The translations under genes were made by a program, and so were the position numbers. From assembly GCA_022828595.1 (NCBI GenBank), contig JAKGHH010000008.1:9653228-9717227 (forward strand): a stretch of DNA of 64,000 nt, read 5' to 3'. This stretch comes from Nelumbo lutea. Taxonomy: Eukaryota; Streptophyta; Magnoliopsida; Proteales; Nelumbonaceae. This document shows positions 34,753-47,504 of the stretch, piece after piece. The notes under the pieces are model-generated. The model did no database searches, had not been told where the DNA came from, and saw nothing but the letters and a program-made list of their open reading frames with translations. The first letter of the stretch is position 1; each line of letters starts with the position of its first letter.

Positions 34753-37700
34753 CTAGTTCCGACTCTTGCACTTCACCATGGCCCTCGGAGCTGCAACCCA
34801 ACAGATTGAAGACTTCATCACAGCGTTCATGTCGAATTTTGTAAACATGTTGATAACAGGACGAAATTTTTTCATCAATGAAACAATCAGGTAGCTAGAA
34901 GCAGAAAAATAGGAAAGATGACAACTGGCCTTCAAAGTCTAGGCCACCAACCAGTAAGCAAGTCAACTCCAGACTTGGGCGCTTAGGTTGTCTGAATCAA
35001 TATTGACTTCTGGGTTAGCATCTATCTACTCCTACTGACTATGTTCATATTATGCTGAAGTTCCTCCCAATGGCATTTTAGCTTATCGACATGATAAAAC
35101 CATTCAGGCAATTCAGTTGGCAAAAGCATCATGATGATCTTCCTCAAGGTCATAGACATTAATTTAGTGGGAAGTGGTTGCCGTCATAAAGGGTAAATTC
35201 GGAAAATGCAAATGAGTAACAAATGTGTACAGACACTATCACAGATTCAAATCAGTTCTCCAGAAGGACCTTTTGCCCATGTTAAAGCTCCAGGGCAATC
35301 AAGGCAGACCACCATCACCCCTCCCCCCCCCCCCGTTTTTTTTATCTGCTTTTTTCCTCTTTCTTTTTTTCTGCCTGCTTTGAGGGAGGGGTTTGGCGTG
35401 GCTGATGGTCAAGGACCTGTTCCTGTTTTGAAGTTGAAGATCAAAGGGCAGATCATAGTACCTTCTTGGTAACAAGAATACCATAGAAAGGTTTTGGATA
35501 TATCAGTAAATACCTAGTCCAATTGCCTCTGAACCCTTCATGATCCTCAGCCTTCTGCAAGAGTCGGTGAACATCCTGCAGCAACAACAAAAGAAAATTC
35601 ATATGGAGATGGAACACAGCCTTGAAAAAAATATGCAGAGGGCAAGAAAATATCACAAGGAAAACTACTGTTTTCTCACCAAACGGTCAAAGAAAAAGCA
35701 GAGGATACCGTTTCAACAGCTAAAGATAACATATAAAGATTTCGCCATTTTATTGAATTAACGCCACAAGAGCAGTTAATAATATGTAGACTGAGGTCGC
35801 TATGTACGTAATGTCAAATGATACAAGAATTATGAGATAACCATGCCAACTGCCAAGTTGCAGTTGAGATGGTTCTAGACAATAATAGACAGAAGAAACA
35901 TTTCGTTTTCTTTTCTTATTTTTTCCCATTTTGCTTTTTTTCCAGGTTAAAGGATTCTCAGTAATTGGTGATACTTCTGTATTTTATCTTTCTTTACAGA
36001 ATTTTATGCATTTCTGCTGCATACTTGCATCAGATAAGTATATAGTATCAGCCCCGTTTTGAGAAATCCTACCAAACCAGAGAATGGATATTAAGATTGA
36101 ATGGTTTGGGTGTGGGATGATTTTACTCATCTTACTATAAAACTCGTGGGATTTTGGAAAGAAAATCCATGTACAGCAAATAGAGTTTGTACTTACTGCC
36201 AGGGAACATCACCAACGAGCATCCAATCACCATCTTTGTCCTCGTAAGTTAGAACATACTCAGAGCCATGGAGTAGATCCATCAATCGACTTGCACTTAG
36301 CCCATCTCGACCTGGTACTCCATGAGAACCACACTGCCCTGGAATATCCATGCAAAAGCGTAATCAACACCTTTTTCATATTATTAGAGTGTGAAGAATT
36401 ATTTGGAACTGTCATAAATCTCTGAAATACCTTGGTAATCAAAGAGAAAAAGGAAAGAGGAAGGAATAATTGAAAAAATTCAATGGTCACAATCCTGCTT
36501 TTAATTTATATTTAGCACAGGGAAGGTAGAATTGGTAAACCTAGGAAGACATCATGACTTGACAGAGGCATTCGTTTGTGCAGTCTTCTACTTCACAAAG
36601 ATTGTTATTATAATTAGAGAATACAAGAGAAAGAACTGAAGCAGTCCATGCCTTCCGCATTCTTCAGCAATCAAAATGTAAATTATTTTTCTGAGTTACG
36701 GGCTATCCTAACTTCTATGGGAAAATTGTATTAACAGGTTTTCATCTTAGAGTCAAGCATTTACATAATCTTGGCATCAAAATAAATCATGTTAAGGTCT
36801 TACACAAAGCACGTAAGGGACGGGGGATTACCAATAGTAAAGCAGCTGAACATCTTCTCAAGCGCTGCTGAAAGCTCTGTATAGCTGCCATAGGTTTTGA
36901 GATCAACCTTCCATGCTAACCTTAAAGTATAGACATCCAGACCCTGACTTTACTTCAGCATCATCATTGTTCTTTGCTGGGTTGGTAGCCATGGTGTTTT
37001 TCTGAAAAGATCGAATTGGTGGCCATCCTACAACTTGAGCCCTGCTCAAGGAATTAAGAAAAGAAAATAAATTTACTTAAGTCGTTCGTGTCTGAAAAGT
37101 TCACACCAATCAACTCCCTCTTTCCCTCTGAAATCCGCTCAATTAAATGCAAGCACAAATACAGAAAAGAAGAGAGAAAGATTGCATCTAGTTGAAATAA
37201 ACCAAGCGAATGCATAGACGTAAAGAACCAAAGAATAGCAAAATTGATAATATTCCAATGAGGAGCTTCAACATCCCATTCAGAAGAAGGAAACCATGGT
37301 CCGTCCAAACAATGTGTGGCGAATTACATTAAAACATATAAGAAAGAACAAAAAAGAGATTGATCTGCGAAGTGAATAAAGAGGGGGAGGGAGAGGGAGA
37401 GTACATCATAGAGAAAAGTTAGGACACCCATGAACAACTCTGCCAATTTTTCTCTTGCCATATAAAGCTGCAATCTAACCGACCCTATAATGGTTGGTCA
37501 GACAAGGCTTACTTGAGTTGTATGCAAAGCAGCAATCTCAAAAATTTACTTAGCTGAAAGCCAAGAGAAAATGAACAAATACGTCGATTTCTCCCCTTTC
37601 ACAGGTTAGGTATGCATGGAAAAAATGTGGAAATGGAACTAAAAGGAAATAAACTTACTTCGCAGCAGGAGCAACATGGTCATTTGCGGCAGACATCTGG

Positions 37701-38215
37701 GGCTTCTTGTCCTGGACCGGCTTGGGCGACGGTGGAACAAAGTCTTTGAGCGCAGGAACAGCCGAAGCCGACTGCTGGTTACTGTTTTCCAAAACAGCAA
37801 GAGACTTGCCACCATTTCCACCTCTCGGAGAGAACAATACAGCTCCTTTCCCCAAATCAACCTCAGATCCACTAGGCGCCCCAGAGAAAACCCATTTCCC
37901 AGAATCATCAATAGCGTCAGAGAATCCCCTCTTAGCCCCAGAAACAAAATTTTTCAGTACACTAAGTGAGTAGCCGTTCTTATCCTCCACTGTCCTCCCC
38001 AAGAGGGAAATTCCAACCCTAGCATCAGCCTTCCTCTCGGGAGACTCAGAACCAGGCAACCCAAGTCTGAGCTCAGTCTCTTTGAGGTTTAGTGCATTTT
38101 TCTTCTCCTCCTCTTCGGTAGAAACAGTGGAGGAGGAAGAAGAAATCTTCTCAGAGCCTTCCATGGAAGAGACCTCTGATAAGCCTATGTAATCATGTTC
38201 TAAGGGCCTAGACAT
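34753..38215 (-). CDS. IAA9: Aux/IAA auxin-response repressor (IAA8/IAA9 type), frame broken in domain III
   Basis: Five exons on the minus strand: 38215-37659, 37041-36832, 36338-36197, 35575-35514 and 34790-34753, all with GT-AG sites and matching phases. Domain I ([14 protein letters not shown], an LxLxL EAR motif that recruits TOPLESS) is in exon 1. The domain II degron [10 protein letters not shown], bound by TIR1/AFB with auxin, starts exon 2. Domain III/IV (PB1) spans exons 2-5 and ends [12 protein letters not shown]. Exon lengths sum to 1009, one over a multiple of three. At about 36903-36912 the family's conserved segment between VSM(D/E) and VDLKTY is missing. The gap behaves as a 20-base loss and brings TGA at 36903-36905, after 231 codons. 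Intact, the protein would be 342 residues. Calling it IAA8 or IAA9 is by similarity. A real allele, a pseudogene or an assembly error are all possible. Confidence 0.85.
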
Positions 38216-40579
38216 TAAACTTCAACACAAAGGCACCTAAGTACCTGACAGAAGAAACCAGAAAGCATAAAAAGAATATGCACAAGAAGAAGAGAGAGAT
38301 TATTTGAACCAGAGTCGAGAGAGCAGAACAGGATAAAGAAGCTTTCGGGACCTCTAAACGAGCTGGTTTTAGTTGATGTATAGAAGAGAAGTCTCGTTGG
38401 CCCTTCTGTAGGCTTTTTATTATTTTATATTTTCTCTCTACAGCAACAGAGAGGAGAAAACCGAAACAGTCTTGGTTTGGGGAATTTTTTTATCGTAATT
38501 TTCTTTTGGTTTTTTTCCCGATTTTCACCCTTTTCGGCAACCTCACCGACAGGTTACTGAAACTGAAAGTTTCCGGCAGTCTTTCGAAATAATGCTCATT
38601 TTAATTTATTTTGTTTGGACGAAAAAGTAAAAAAGTGATGCTAAGATACGCGGATGAAAGCAGCGCATTATAGCGAGAGTAAAGAGGAGAGAGAGAGAGA
38701 GAGAGGAGCAGCTTTGGAGGGAACCGAAACGAATCGCACGGAATCGGAGATAGAGAAATGAGAGAAAAGGCGGGAAGGAAAAAATGTAGAAAGGGATTGA
38801 ACGAATGCTGTCTCCTGATTCTTTTTTCTTTTCGGATTTTCAACTCGACAAATTTGCAGACCCACGATTATAGTTCTTGGAGATTTGGCCTGCTCTGATC
38901 TCTTGTTGAGATTCGCCAGGTAATTATTTTTAGTTTTTTAAGAATATTTCGTCGGACTTGAAGCGTGCAAAAAAAGAGAAAAAAACAAAATTAGGATTAA
39001 AGTAATGCGGGTGGGAAGAGGTAGAGGCTTGAACCGAACGGAGAATGAATTCGAAACCCTAGAGAAGTTGAAGGGAATTGCTGGAAAGCTGACACCACTC
39101 GAACGTAGAAGACTCAGAAAAGAAAAACAAGGACGGAGAAAAGAAAAAAAACGGCAGTTGAGATGCAGAACGTTGTCTGTTTCAGGTTCAACGATCTGAC
39201 TTGGAAAACCTGAGTTGTAATCTTCACCATCCCAGACCAGGCCAGCGACTGAGCGAGCTCTCCCCCAAAAAAAATCCTGTTTAAAGTTGATATTCACCAG
39301 AAAAAAAAAGGCATGAATAAAACAGTCGATCTCGAGAGTAAAACCTAGAAAATCAAGTTTTAACGAATCTGAAAAAAAAAAATATATGCATTGGATTGAT
39401 GATTAAAGATCAAACCAGGAAAAAAAAGGAAATTTTCAAGACAATTTGATTAATTTTAGGGTAGAATTGAAGAGTTCAACATGTGATCTCGAAACCCTGA
39501 AGAATATTCACTGCATTATCATCTGAAAACTGTACTTTCTCTTTAATTTCTACTTTTTAATCGTTTTTACATGCAGTAAAACTGTGATAAAAAAGTGGAA
39601 TTGTTTTTCCTTTAACTTGAAATAAGTCAGCGATCGGAGGATCGATCGGAGTAACAGCCAGAGGTCCAGAAGCTTTGTTGGGTTGAGATTCAGCAACGAC
39701 AGGTACTGTGATGGTCAGGGCCCAGGGTCCCGGTCGACGGCTCGACGCTTCTGCCACCGGCTACTACTTTTTGGCATCTCCCGGCGTTCCGATTACGAAT
39801 CACCACTCGTGCATGGCCGGGCGTGAAATGAAAACCGGAAACCGGATGAGGCATGAAATTGAGCGGGTCCATCCATTACCCCTATATGGACCGGGCATGG
39901 ATAACCCGTTTGTATACTCACAAGTCACACCCTATGAGATAACCCGTTTCTTATCCTCTTTTTATCACTGGATGAACGTCTGAACCGAAATGGCTAAATG
40001 GCATGTCAGCGTGGTTATTTTATCTACCAAAGAAAATTAATGCCTTAACCCCCCGCCCCACCCCCAATAAAAAAAGGCCAACTAATAAGCAATTCAGTTC
40101 AGTCAATTCAAACCCGGACCCTTAATTGTAAGGACTATCCTATTCAGATATTCCTTCTTAATAATTCAAATTTTTTGATGTTTTCCACCTACAATATGGT
40201 CCACTGTTCGCTACTGCTCAAGGCAGGAACCATCTGTGTCAGTCTTGGACCCAAACTGGACAAGACTCATATCCAGAAGCCATGAGCCGTCGGCCCAAAT
40301 CCAACCTGATGAACAGATCCACCACTTTACAGGCAGGATTTGAGATTCTGAGGCATGGAATTAGAATTCCTTACCTTTTGGATTTTGACTTAATTTCTAC
40401 ATTATTTTGCAGTTGAATTTCGTTTATTGTAAATTAACATTACATGGGCACTTGCGTAGACATGTATTAGTTACGGTTATTGATGAAGGAAGATTTGGCC
40501 CGACCTCTCTATTATCACATGTGGCAGAAACGACAGCTCGGCAAAATGGGCCAAGCCTAGGCGGGAACAAGGGGACACA
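38216..40579. other. Upstream region of the Aux/IAA gene
   Basis: This is the leader and promoter side of the minus-strand gene. A GA run at 38682-38706 reads as a CT repeat on the gene strand, a frequent leader or core-promoter feature. IAA8/9 genes usually have long leaders, but no leader intron could be fixed here. From about 39560 on there is nothing recognisable; no coding region is supported. Confidence 0.45.
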
Positions 40580-40852
40580 CTTCGCCGAACTGACCCACCT
40601 TGTAACAGCTCGGGATAAACTTCGCCGAACTACCACCTTGTAACAGCTCGGGATACGCTTCGCCGAACTACCACCTTGTAACAGCTCGGGATACGCTTCC
40701 CGAACTACCACCTTGTAACAGCTCGGGATACACTTTGCCAAACTGACCCAGCTTGTAACAGCTCGGGATACACTTCGCCGAACTGATCCACCTTGTAACA
40801 GCTCGGGATACACTTCGCCAAACTGACCCACCTTGTAACAGTTCGGGATACC
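40580..40852. repeat. Seven-copy 39-bp tandem array, probably in the U3 part of the 5' LTR
   Basis: Seven consecutive units of 37-40 bp each hold CTTCGCCGAACT, CACCTTGTAACAG and CTCGGGATAC with a few substitutions. The array sits 150 bp upstream of sequence shared between both LTRs. The truncated 3' LTR lacks this part, so LTR membership is inferred. No unrelated spacers are present, so it is not CRISPR-like. Confidence 0.85.
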
Positions 40853-41000
40853 TCCGAGCTCAAGACCGCCTCGCTCAGCACTTCGCATCATCTTCTGGGC
40901 ACCAAAGCCAAACAAGTCGTACCATGCCTGACACCAGGGAAGTCCGTGCCCGAGGGCGCCACGCCTGACTGACTTGGGATCTGACGTTTGGCAGCAGCAC

Positions 41001-41374
41001 TCTAAACGGCCACCTGCCACCGCCACTGACGCCGCCATCTCCAGTTAGACGGTTAGGCAGTGACGGTTCTGTCTCAGCAGAAATGACGACGGCCGAGTTG
41101 ACAAGCGCAAGGGTAATCATACCTGATCTGACAAGGGCCTCGGGACGAGTACACGAAGTGACTATAAGAGCCCCCTGCCCCTCGGCAACGGAGGTATGCA
41201 AACTTTGCGCTATCTGGTATTACCTTGCTTTTGAAGGATTCTAACTTGAACTTCGGAGCCTCTACACCGGGTTCCCCCCTGGAGCTTTCCCATCTCCTCC
41301 GTTTCAGGTTCCCTGCTACCCCGTTCGGAAGCAAGGCAGCGGACAGCTAAGACCAGCCGGATCGCGCTCCATCA
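41001..41374 (+). repeat. 5' LTR, part shared with the 3' LTR
   Basis: Starting TCTAAACGGCCACC and ending CGCTCCATCA, this matches 48328-48710. TATAAGAGCCCCCTGCC at about 41163 looks like the LTR promoter and transcription start area. The LTR probably begins further left, beyond the tandem array. Confidence 0.85.
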
Positions 41375-41375
41375 A

Positions 41376-41394
41376 TTGGCACCGTCTGTGGGAA
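41376..41394 (+). other. Primer binding site
   Basis: TTGGCACCGTCTGTGGGAA directly after the LTR is the usual Tat-type PBS form (normally TGGCGCC, here one G is changed to A). Confidence 0.7.
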
Positions 41395-41460
41395 ACGCTT
41401 CAAAAAGCCTCCCTCCAAACTTCGATACCCCCTTTTTTCTTCAAAAAACCCAACACTCAT

Positions 41461-43107
41461 GGCCTCCTCCAGCAACACCGGACGTGGCACGAAGACAAAC
41501 GCCACGGAGAGCAATTTCAGGTCCCCGTAGTGTGCGTTAGACAGTTCACCATCCCCCTTTCGGCGGATGGGATCCCCATCTTGAACACGCCACAAACAGT
41601 GGCACCCGTAAACCCTCCTACCACAAGCGTCCCCTTTCCTCTCCCCATTGAGACAACTTTCACTGAACCAACTGTCGTCCCCCTGGCAGCTAGCCAAAAC
41701 CGATTGGAGGACCTGATGCAGTGCATGCGGGCAATGCAAGCCCAAATGCAACAGTTCCAGCAACACCAGCTTCACCAGCACCAAGTGTTGCACAACATCT
41801 CCCAGTATCACTATCAACAGCAGTTCCCCCAACTGCCACTGAACCAACCACTACTTCCACCTCGCCACCCCGCTCCGAGGCCGGTCAAGGCCTCCCCGCA
41901 GGATGGGCGCCCCCACCAGGCGAAGGCCTCCCGATCCTAGAACCACCCCAACAGCCAGGCCTCGTCCCCAGACCGAAGAGAGAAAAATGTCATCCCCGCC
42001 TCGCAACCCGCAGGCGGGTCGGGAACCTCGCCCGCAAGGTCGGCACCCCGGCGCTCCCAGCCCGAGCTCCCGCTCACTGAAAACCGATTCAGCACCCTGG
42101 CGGCAGACTACCAGCACTCCGAGCCCATCGAGCTCGGTAACACGGAGGCCAGCAGCGCCAGCACAAGGCCCGCTCAACGGCGAAGGCGCCAGCGAAGTCG
42201 CCAAACCGCCACCCGCGCCTTGTCGGAATTCAGAGGCAAAGACACAAGCTCGTACGAGGTAGGGGCTGCCCCGGCTCTCTCCGTTCCTTCCCCCCTCGCA
42301 TCGGAACTCCTAGCGGTCCCCTTACCCAGAGACTTCAAGCTCCCACCTCTGGACAAGTACGACGGGTCCTTCGACCCCAACGACCACGTTGACGCCTTTC
42401 AGTCGCAAATGCACCTCGCCAGGGCTAGCGAATCGTGCATGTGCGTGGCCTTTACCACCACCCTCAGGGGGGTAGCCCGCACTTGGTACAGGAACCTGGC
42501 CCCCGGGTCGATAAAGTGCTGGGCCCAGTTCATGCAAGTCTTCACCACACACTTCGTCACCAGCCGACGGTGCCCCAGAATAGAGGAAAGCATCTTCGGA
42601 GTGGTCCAAAGAGAAAGAGAATCTATTTGGGGCTACATCAAGCGGTTCGACGAAGCATGCTTGCAAATACCGCGGTTGGACCCCGCAGTGCAGCTCGCGG
42701 CGGTCAAAAGACGGGTGACGCACAAAGAGTTCAAATGGCACATGGTGACCAACCAGCCCGCGACCGTGGCCGAATTCCTCAAACTCGCGGATAAGTTCAT
42801 GAGGACAGAGGAAGAAATCAACCAACGAACCGAAGGCGGGAACGAGAAAAGAAAGAGAGAAGGCGAGCTCTCCAACCCGGTGAATAGAAAAAACCCGACC
42901 CGGGAGCCGAAGCCGAACCAGTCCTTTCGGGCCCCCCTAGCAGTTCGGACGGACTACACGCCTTTAAACACGAGGCGAACAGAGATCTTAATGACGATCA
43001 AAGACGCTCCGTACATTAAGTGGCCACCTCGGCTAAAAGGAAATCCTAACGAGAGAAACAAGAATTTGTATTGTAGTTTCCATAGAGACCATGGTCATAG
43101 CACCGAA
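41461..43107 (+). pseudogene. gag: gag of copy 1, N-terminal region frameshifted
   Basis: The first ATG (41461, MASSSNTGRGTKTN) soon shifts out of frame. Low-complexity Q/P/S-rich pieces continue in other frames to 42262. 42220-43107 is one long frame with the retrotransposon gag fold (PPLDKYDGSFDPNDHVDAF, ARTWYRNLAPGSIKCWAQF). It ends in a zinc-binding-like YCSFHRDHGHSTE segment, cut by TAG at 43108-43110. The frame resumes right after the stop (CNNLRDEIEGLIRRGYL). Confidence 0.85.
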
Positions 43108-43110
43108 TAG

Positions 43111-46100
43111 TGTAATAACCTCCGGGACGAGATAGAGGGACTCATCCGTCGCGGATACTTGAGAAACTTTGTACAGCACAGCAATAACAATAAAGCATGT
43201 CGACAAAGGGAGCACGAAAAGGATGCCCCCGAGTCTAGCAACAGACCTGCCGAACCGTTGCAGAAGCAGCCTTCGGAAGAGAGGCCAGTTCGGGGAACCA
43301 TCCATGTAATAGTGGGAGGTTCGGTGGTAGCGGGGTGTACCTCGGCAGCAGCCCGGACTTCAGTTCGCGAAGCGGCCCTCGAAGAATGGAACCCCCCAAA
43401 AAGACCAAAGACCGAAGAACCAATCTTTTTCATGGAGGACGACGGGCGAGGAGTCCACTACCCCCATGATGACGCGCTTGTCATTAAGCTAAGGATCAAC
43501 GACTTCGAGGTCAGGCGCGTACTCGTAGATTCGGGCAGCTCAGTGGACATCCTCTTCAAATCAGCATTTGACCAGCTGCAGTTAAAGAGGAGCGAGCTGA
43601 AGCCCGCGAACACTCCCCTGGTAGGTTTCAGCGGAGAGGAAGTCAGGCCCCTCGGAAAAGTAACTGTCCCTGTGGAAGTCGGCACATGGCCTTGTGCGGT
43701 CAGACTCAACCATGATTTCCTGGTGGTCGCGACCCCCTCCCCATACAATGCCATAATAGGGCGGCCGATCACGCATATCCTACGGGCGGCGGTCTCCACC
43801 TACTATTTGGCCATGAAGTTCCCTACGGAATTCGGTATAGGGGTAGCACGGGGCGACCAGCTCGAGTCCCGCAAGTGCTACGTTGCCGCCCTAAAAGGAA
43901 AAACCAAGGCGGCCGACAACCTCGAACTGGAGCGGCTGGCGGAGCAAGGTGAGGAGCGAGCTTCGCCCACGGAGGAAACAGTCGCAATCCCGACTTCAGC
44001 TACGGACCCAGCTCGCACACTAAGCATCGGAGCTTCCATCGAAGATCCCCTACGAGCCGAACTGGTGAGTTTTTTACTTCAAAATTTAGATACTTTTGCC
44101 TGGTCCGCGGCCGACATGCCCGGCATTAGCCCCAGACTGATAACTCACAAACTTAATACTGACCCTGTAGTCAGACCCGTTAGACAGAAGAAACGCAACT
44201 TAGCCCCAGAACGCTGGAGAGCGGTCGACGAGGAGGTTGAGAAGCTCCTCGCAGCAAACTTCATAAGGGAAGTCCACTACCCAAGCTGGGTGTCCAACCC
44301 GGTGTTGGTAAAAAAGGCAAGCGGCAAGTGGCGCATGTGCGTCGACTATACCGACCTGAACCGAGCTTGCCCGAAAGATTGCTTCCCCCTCCCCAGAATT
44401 GACCGCCTAGTGGACGCGACCTCGGGAAACGAGTTGCTAAGCTTCCTAGACGCCTACTCGGGCTACAACCAAGTTAGGATGGACCCATCCGATGAGGAAA
44501 AAACCAGCTTCATTACCGAGTTCGGCCTGTATTGCTATAAAGTCATGCCCTTCGGACTAAAAAATGCCGGGGCAACTTTCCAAAGACTTGTAAATAAGCT
44601 ATTTCGGCCCTTGATTGGTACGAAGATAGAGTGCTATGTAGACGACATGGTCGTCAAAACTCAGTTTTCACAAGAGTTAATACAAGACTTAGATTCTGTT
44701 TTCCAAATCCTGCGTCAGTTTAGCATGAAGTTGAATCCCAACAAGTGTGTCTTCGGCGTCACCTCGGGCAAGTTCCTAGGCTACATTGTCAATCGACACG
44801 GTATTGAGGCGAACCCGGACAAAATAAAAGCCATTCTAGATATGAAACCACCTCGGAAAGTAAAAGAGGTTCAGAGGCTAAACGGCCGCATAGCCGCTCT
44901 AAGCCGCTTCTCGTCTAAGTCAGCAGACCGCTGCCTACCCTTCTTCAAGGCAGTCAAAGGCAAAGGGTTCGAGTGGACCCAGGACTGCCAGTTCGCGTTC
45001 GACGAACTAAAAGGTTACCTCGCTAGTGTGCCAACCTTAGCACGGCCCGAGGTGGGCGAGGTCTTAGAACTGTACATCTCGGCCAGCGACGAGGCGGTCA
45101 ATTCGGTACTAATAAAGGAAACAGACCGGGTCCAACGACCCATATATTATGTTAGTAAAATTTTGTAGGGAATAGAGGCAAGGTACCCGGAGATAGAAAA
45201 ACTAGCATATGCCCTAGTAATAGCAGCTCGTAAACTCCGCCCGTACTTTCAGGCTCACACCGTCATCGTCCTAACTGACAAACCTCTTAGACAAGTTTTA
45301 CTCAAACCCGAGGTCTCCGGTCGACTGACGAAATGGGCCATCGAACTCAGCGAGTACGACCTCCAGTACAAACCGAGAACCGCTATCAAGGCCCAAGCCT
45401 TGGCAGATTTTATCGCCGAGTGCACTTTCAGCCACGAAGCCCCACAGGTCGAGCCCGAGGTCCCCAGTTGCGGTGAACCTGGAGCTCCTGAGCCCATAGA
45501 GTCCGAACCCCGTGAAGTATCACCCAGTGTGGCATCTCTCCTAATCAGGCGAAGAGCGAATTGGGATGAGGAGCCCTAGATCCTTCACGTGGATGGTTCC
45601 TCGAACCGGCAAGGCAGCGGAGCTGGAATAGTCTTGTGCGGCCCGAGCGGCACAAAAGTAGAATACGCACTACGCTTTGAGTTCGCGGCATCCAACAACG
45701 AGGCAGAGTACGAAGCACTGATCGCCGGGCTGGACCTAGCGCGAAAGGTTAAGGCAAAACACTTGGTCATCTGCAGCGATTCTCAGCTCGTGGTAAACCA
45801 AGTTACCGGCGAATACGAAGCACGCGATCTCTCCATGATCGCATATTTGGCCATAGTAAAAGAAGCCTTGCTCAACTTCCGGTCACACATCATCAGGCAA
45901 ATCCCGAGGTCAGAAAACACTGAGACCGACGCCCTGTCCCGGTTAGCCAGTACGAGTCACAACAATATGAGAACTGTGTACATAGAAGACTTACCTCGGC
46001 CTAGTATTCTCGGGGGTACAGTGGAGGTCGCTCCCATCTTAGAAGCAGAGCCGAGTTGGATCGATCCACTCGCGAGCTTCCTGATAGACGGAACCCTCCC

Positions 46101-47271
46101 TGCAGAACGCAATGCGGCCAAGAGGGTGCAGCGCCAGGCGGCCAAATACGTCATAATAGACGAACGGTTATACCGACGGTCGTACACGCTCCCCTATTTG
46201 CGGTGCCTGCGACCTACCGAAAGCCGAGTTCGTACTCCGCGACACTCATGAAGGCCTGTGCGGCGGACACTTGGGGGCAGAGCACTCGCCCAAAAGGCAC
46301 TTCGACAAGGATACTACTGGCCAACGATGAAGGCAGAAGCTGTCGAGCTCGTCAGAAAATGCGACAAGTGTCAGAAGCACGCTAACATCCACCATCAACC
46401 TGCCTCCGACCTCAAATACCTCGCCAGCCCGTGGCCCTTTGCACAATGGGGCATCGACCTCCTAGGGCCATTCCCACCAGCAACAGGCGGAAGAAAATTC
46501 TTAGTTGTTGCGGTAGATTATTTTACGAAGTGGATAGGAGCCGAACCTCTGGCAACCGTCACGGCTCGAAACATACAGAACTTCTTCTGGAAGAACATAG
46601 TATGTCGGTTCGGGTTACCTCGGGTTCTAATCTCCGACAACGACAAACAGTTCGAGGATATCAAGTTCCAAGAGTGGTGCCAGAACATGGGGATTCGGCA
46701 AAATTTCACGTCAGTCGCGCACCCACAGGCAAACGGTCAGTCGGAAGTAATGAACAGAGCCATCCTGCGCGGACTGAAAGCACGTCTGGATCGAGCTAAG
46801 GGATTGTGGGCCGAAGAGCTACCAAGTGTCTTATGGGCTCACCGAACGACCGAAAAAGCAGCCACGGGAGAAACCCCCTTCAACCTCACCTACGGCACTG
46901 AAGCGGTGATCCTGGCAGAAATCGAAATACCAACGTTGCGATTAGAAACATACGACGATCGAACGAACGGAGACGAGTTACGCACCAACCTCGACCTATT
47001 GGACGAGGTAAGGGACCTCGCGCACATCCGAACAGCGGCATACCAGCAGCAGGTAGCTCGCTACTACAATAGCAGAGTAAAGAAACGAAGCTTCTGAGTC
47101 GGCGACCTGGTCCTCCGTAAGATTATGGTGCCCGAACCCGGCATCGATTAGCTTGGACCTAATTGGGAAGGGCCCTATAAAGTAAAAACAGCGCTCGGGG
47201 GCGCATACGAACTCGAAACCTTGGAAGGCAAACAAGTACCCCGAACATGGAACATCGTGAACTTGAGGTGA
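43111..47271 (+). pseudogene. pol: pol of copy 1: protease, RT, two RNase H, integrase
   Basis: The protease active site LVDSGSSVDILF is near 43525. RT contains KWRMCVDYTDLN and the catalytic YVDD at 44635-44646. The RT-linked RNase H region ends at TAG 45166-45168, which replaces a codon in the usual KILQG context. TAG 45577-45579 precedes the second RNase H (HVDGSSNRQGSGAGIVL, then DSQLVVNQV). An extra A near 46221 and a missing base near 46275 shift the frame. Integrase follows with zinc-finger residues (CDKCQKH) and D, D, E residues in VDYFTKW, LISDNDKQF and NGQSEVMNR. TGA 47095 and TAG 47149 break the C-terminus; pol ends at TGA 47269-47271. Confidence 0.9.
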
Positions 47272-47504
47272 TACTACCTATAAACCACCTAGCGAAGTGG
47301 ACGAAATCAGGCCCTATGTGCCACAAGGCAAGCCGAGGAACTTCAGCGCAGACAACACATTATCAGCTCGGCAAAAAATCAGTTCGCGGCATAAAAGGCC
47401 ACGGAAATTTAAAAACCCGGCAAAGAAACAGCTCGGGGAAGATGAGCAAGGGGAAAAAGACACTCCATTGCCAGAAACAGTACATTGGTAAAAAAAAAAA
47501 ATTT

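Noticed and set aside
38938..39297. 119-codon minus frame upstream of the Aux/IAA gene
   Set aside because: Phenylalanine/serine-rich translation of a CT-rich leader; no family resemblance.
40580..40852. CRISPR-like direct repeats
   Set aside because: Units are contiguous with no spacers, in a plant LTR; an ordinary tandem array.
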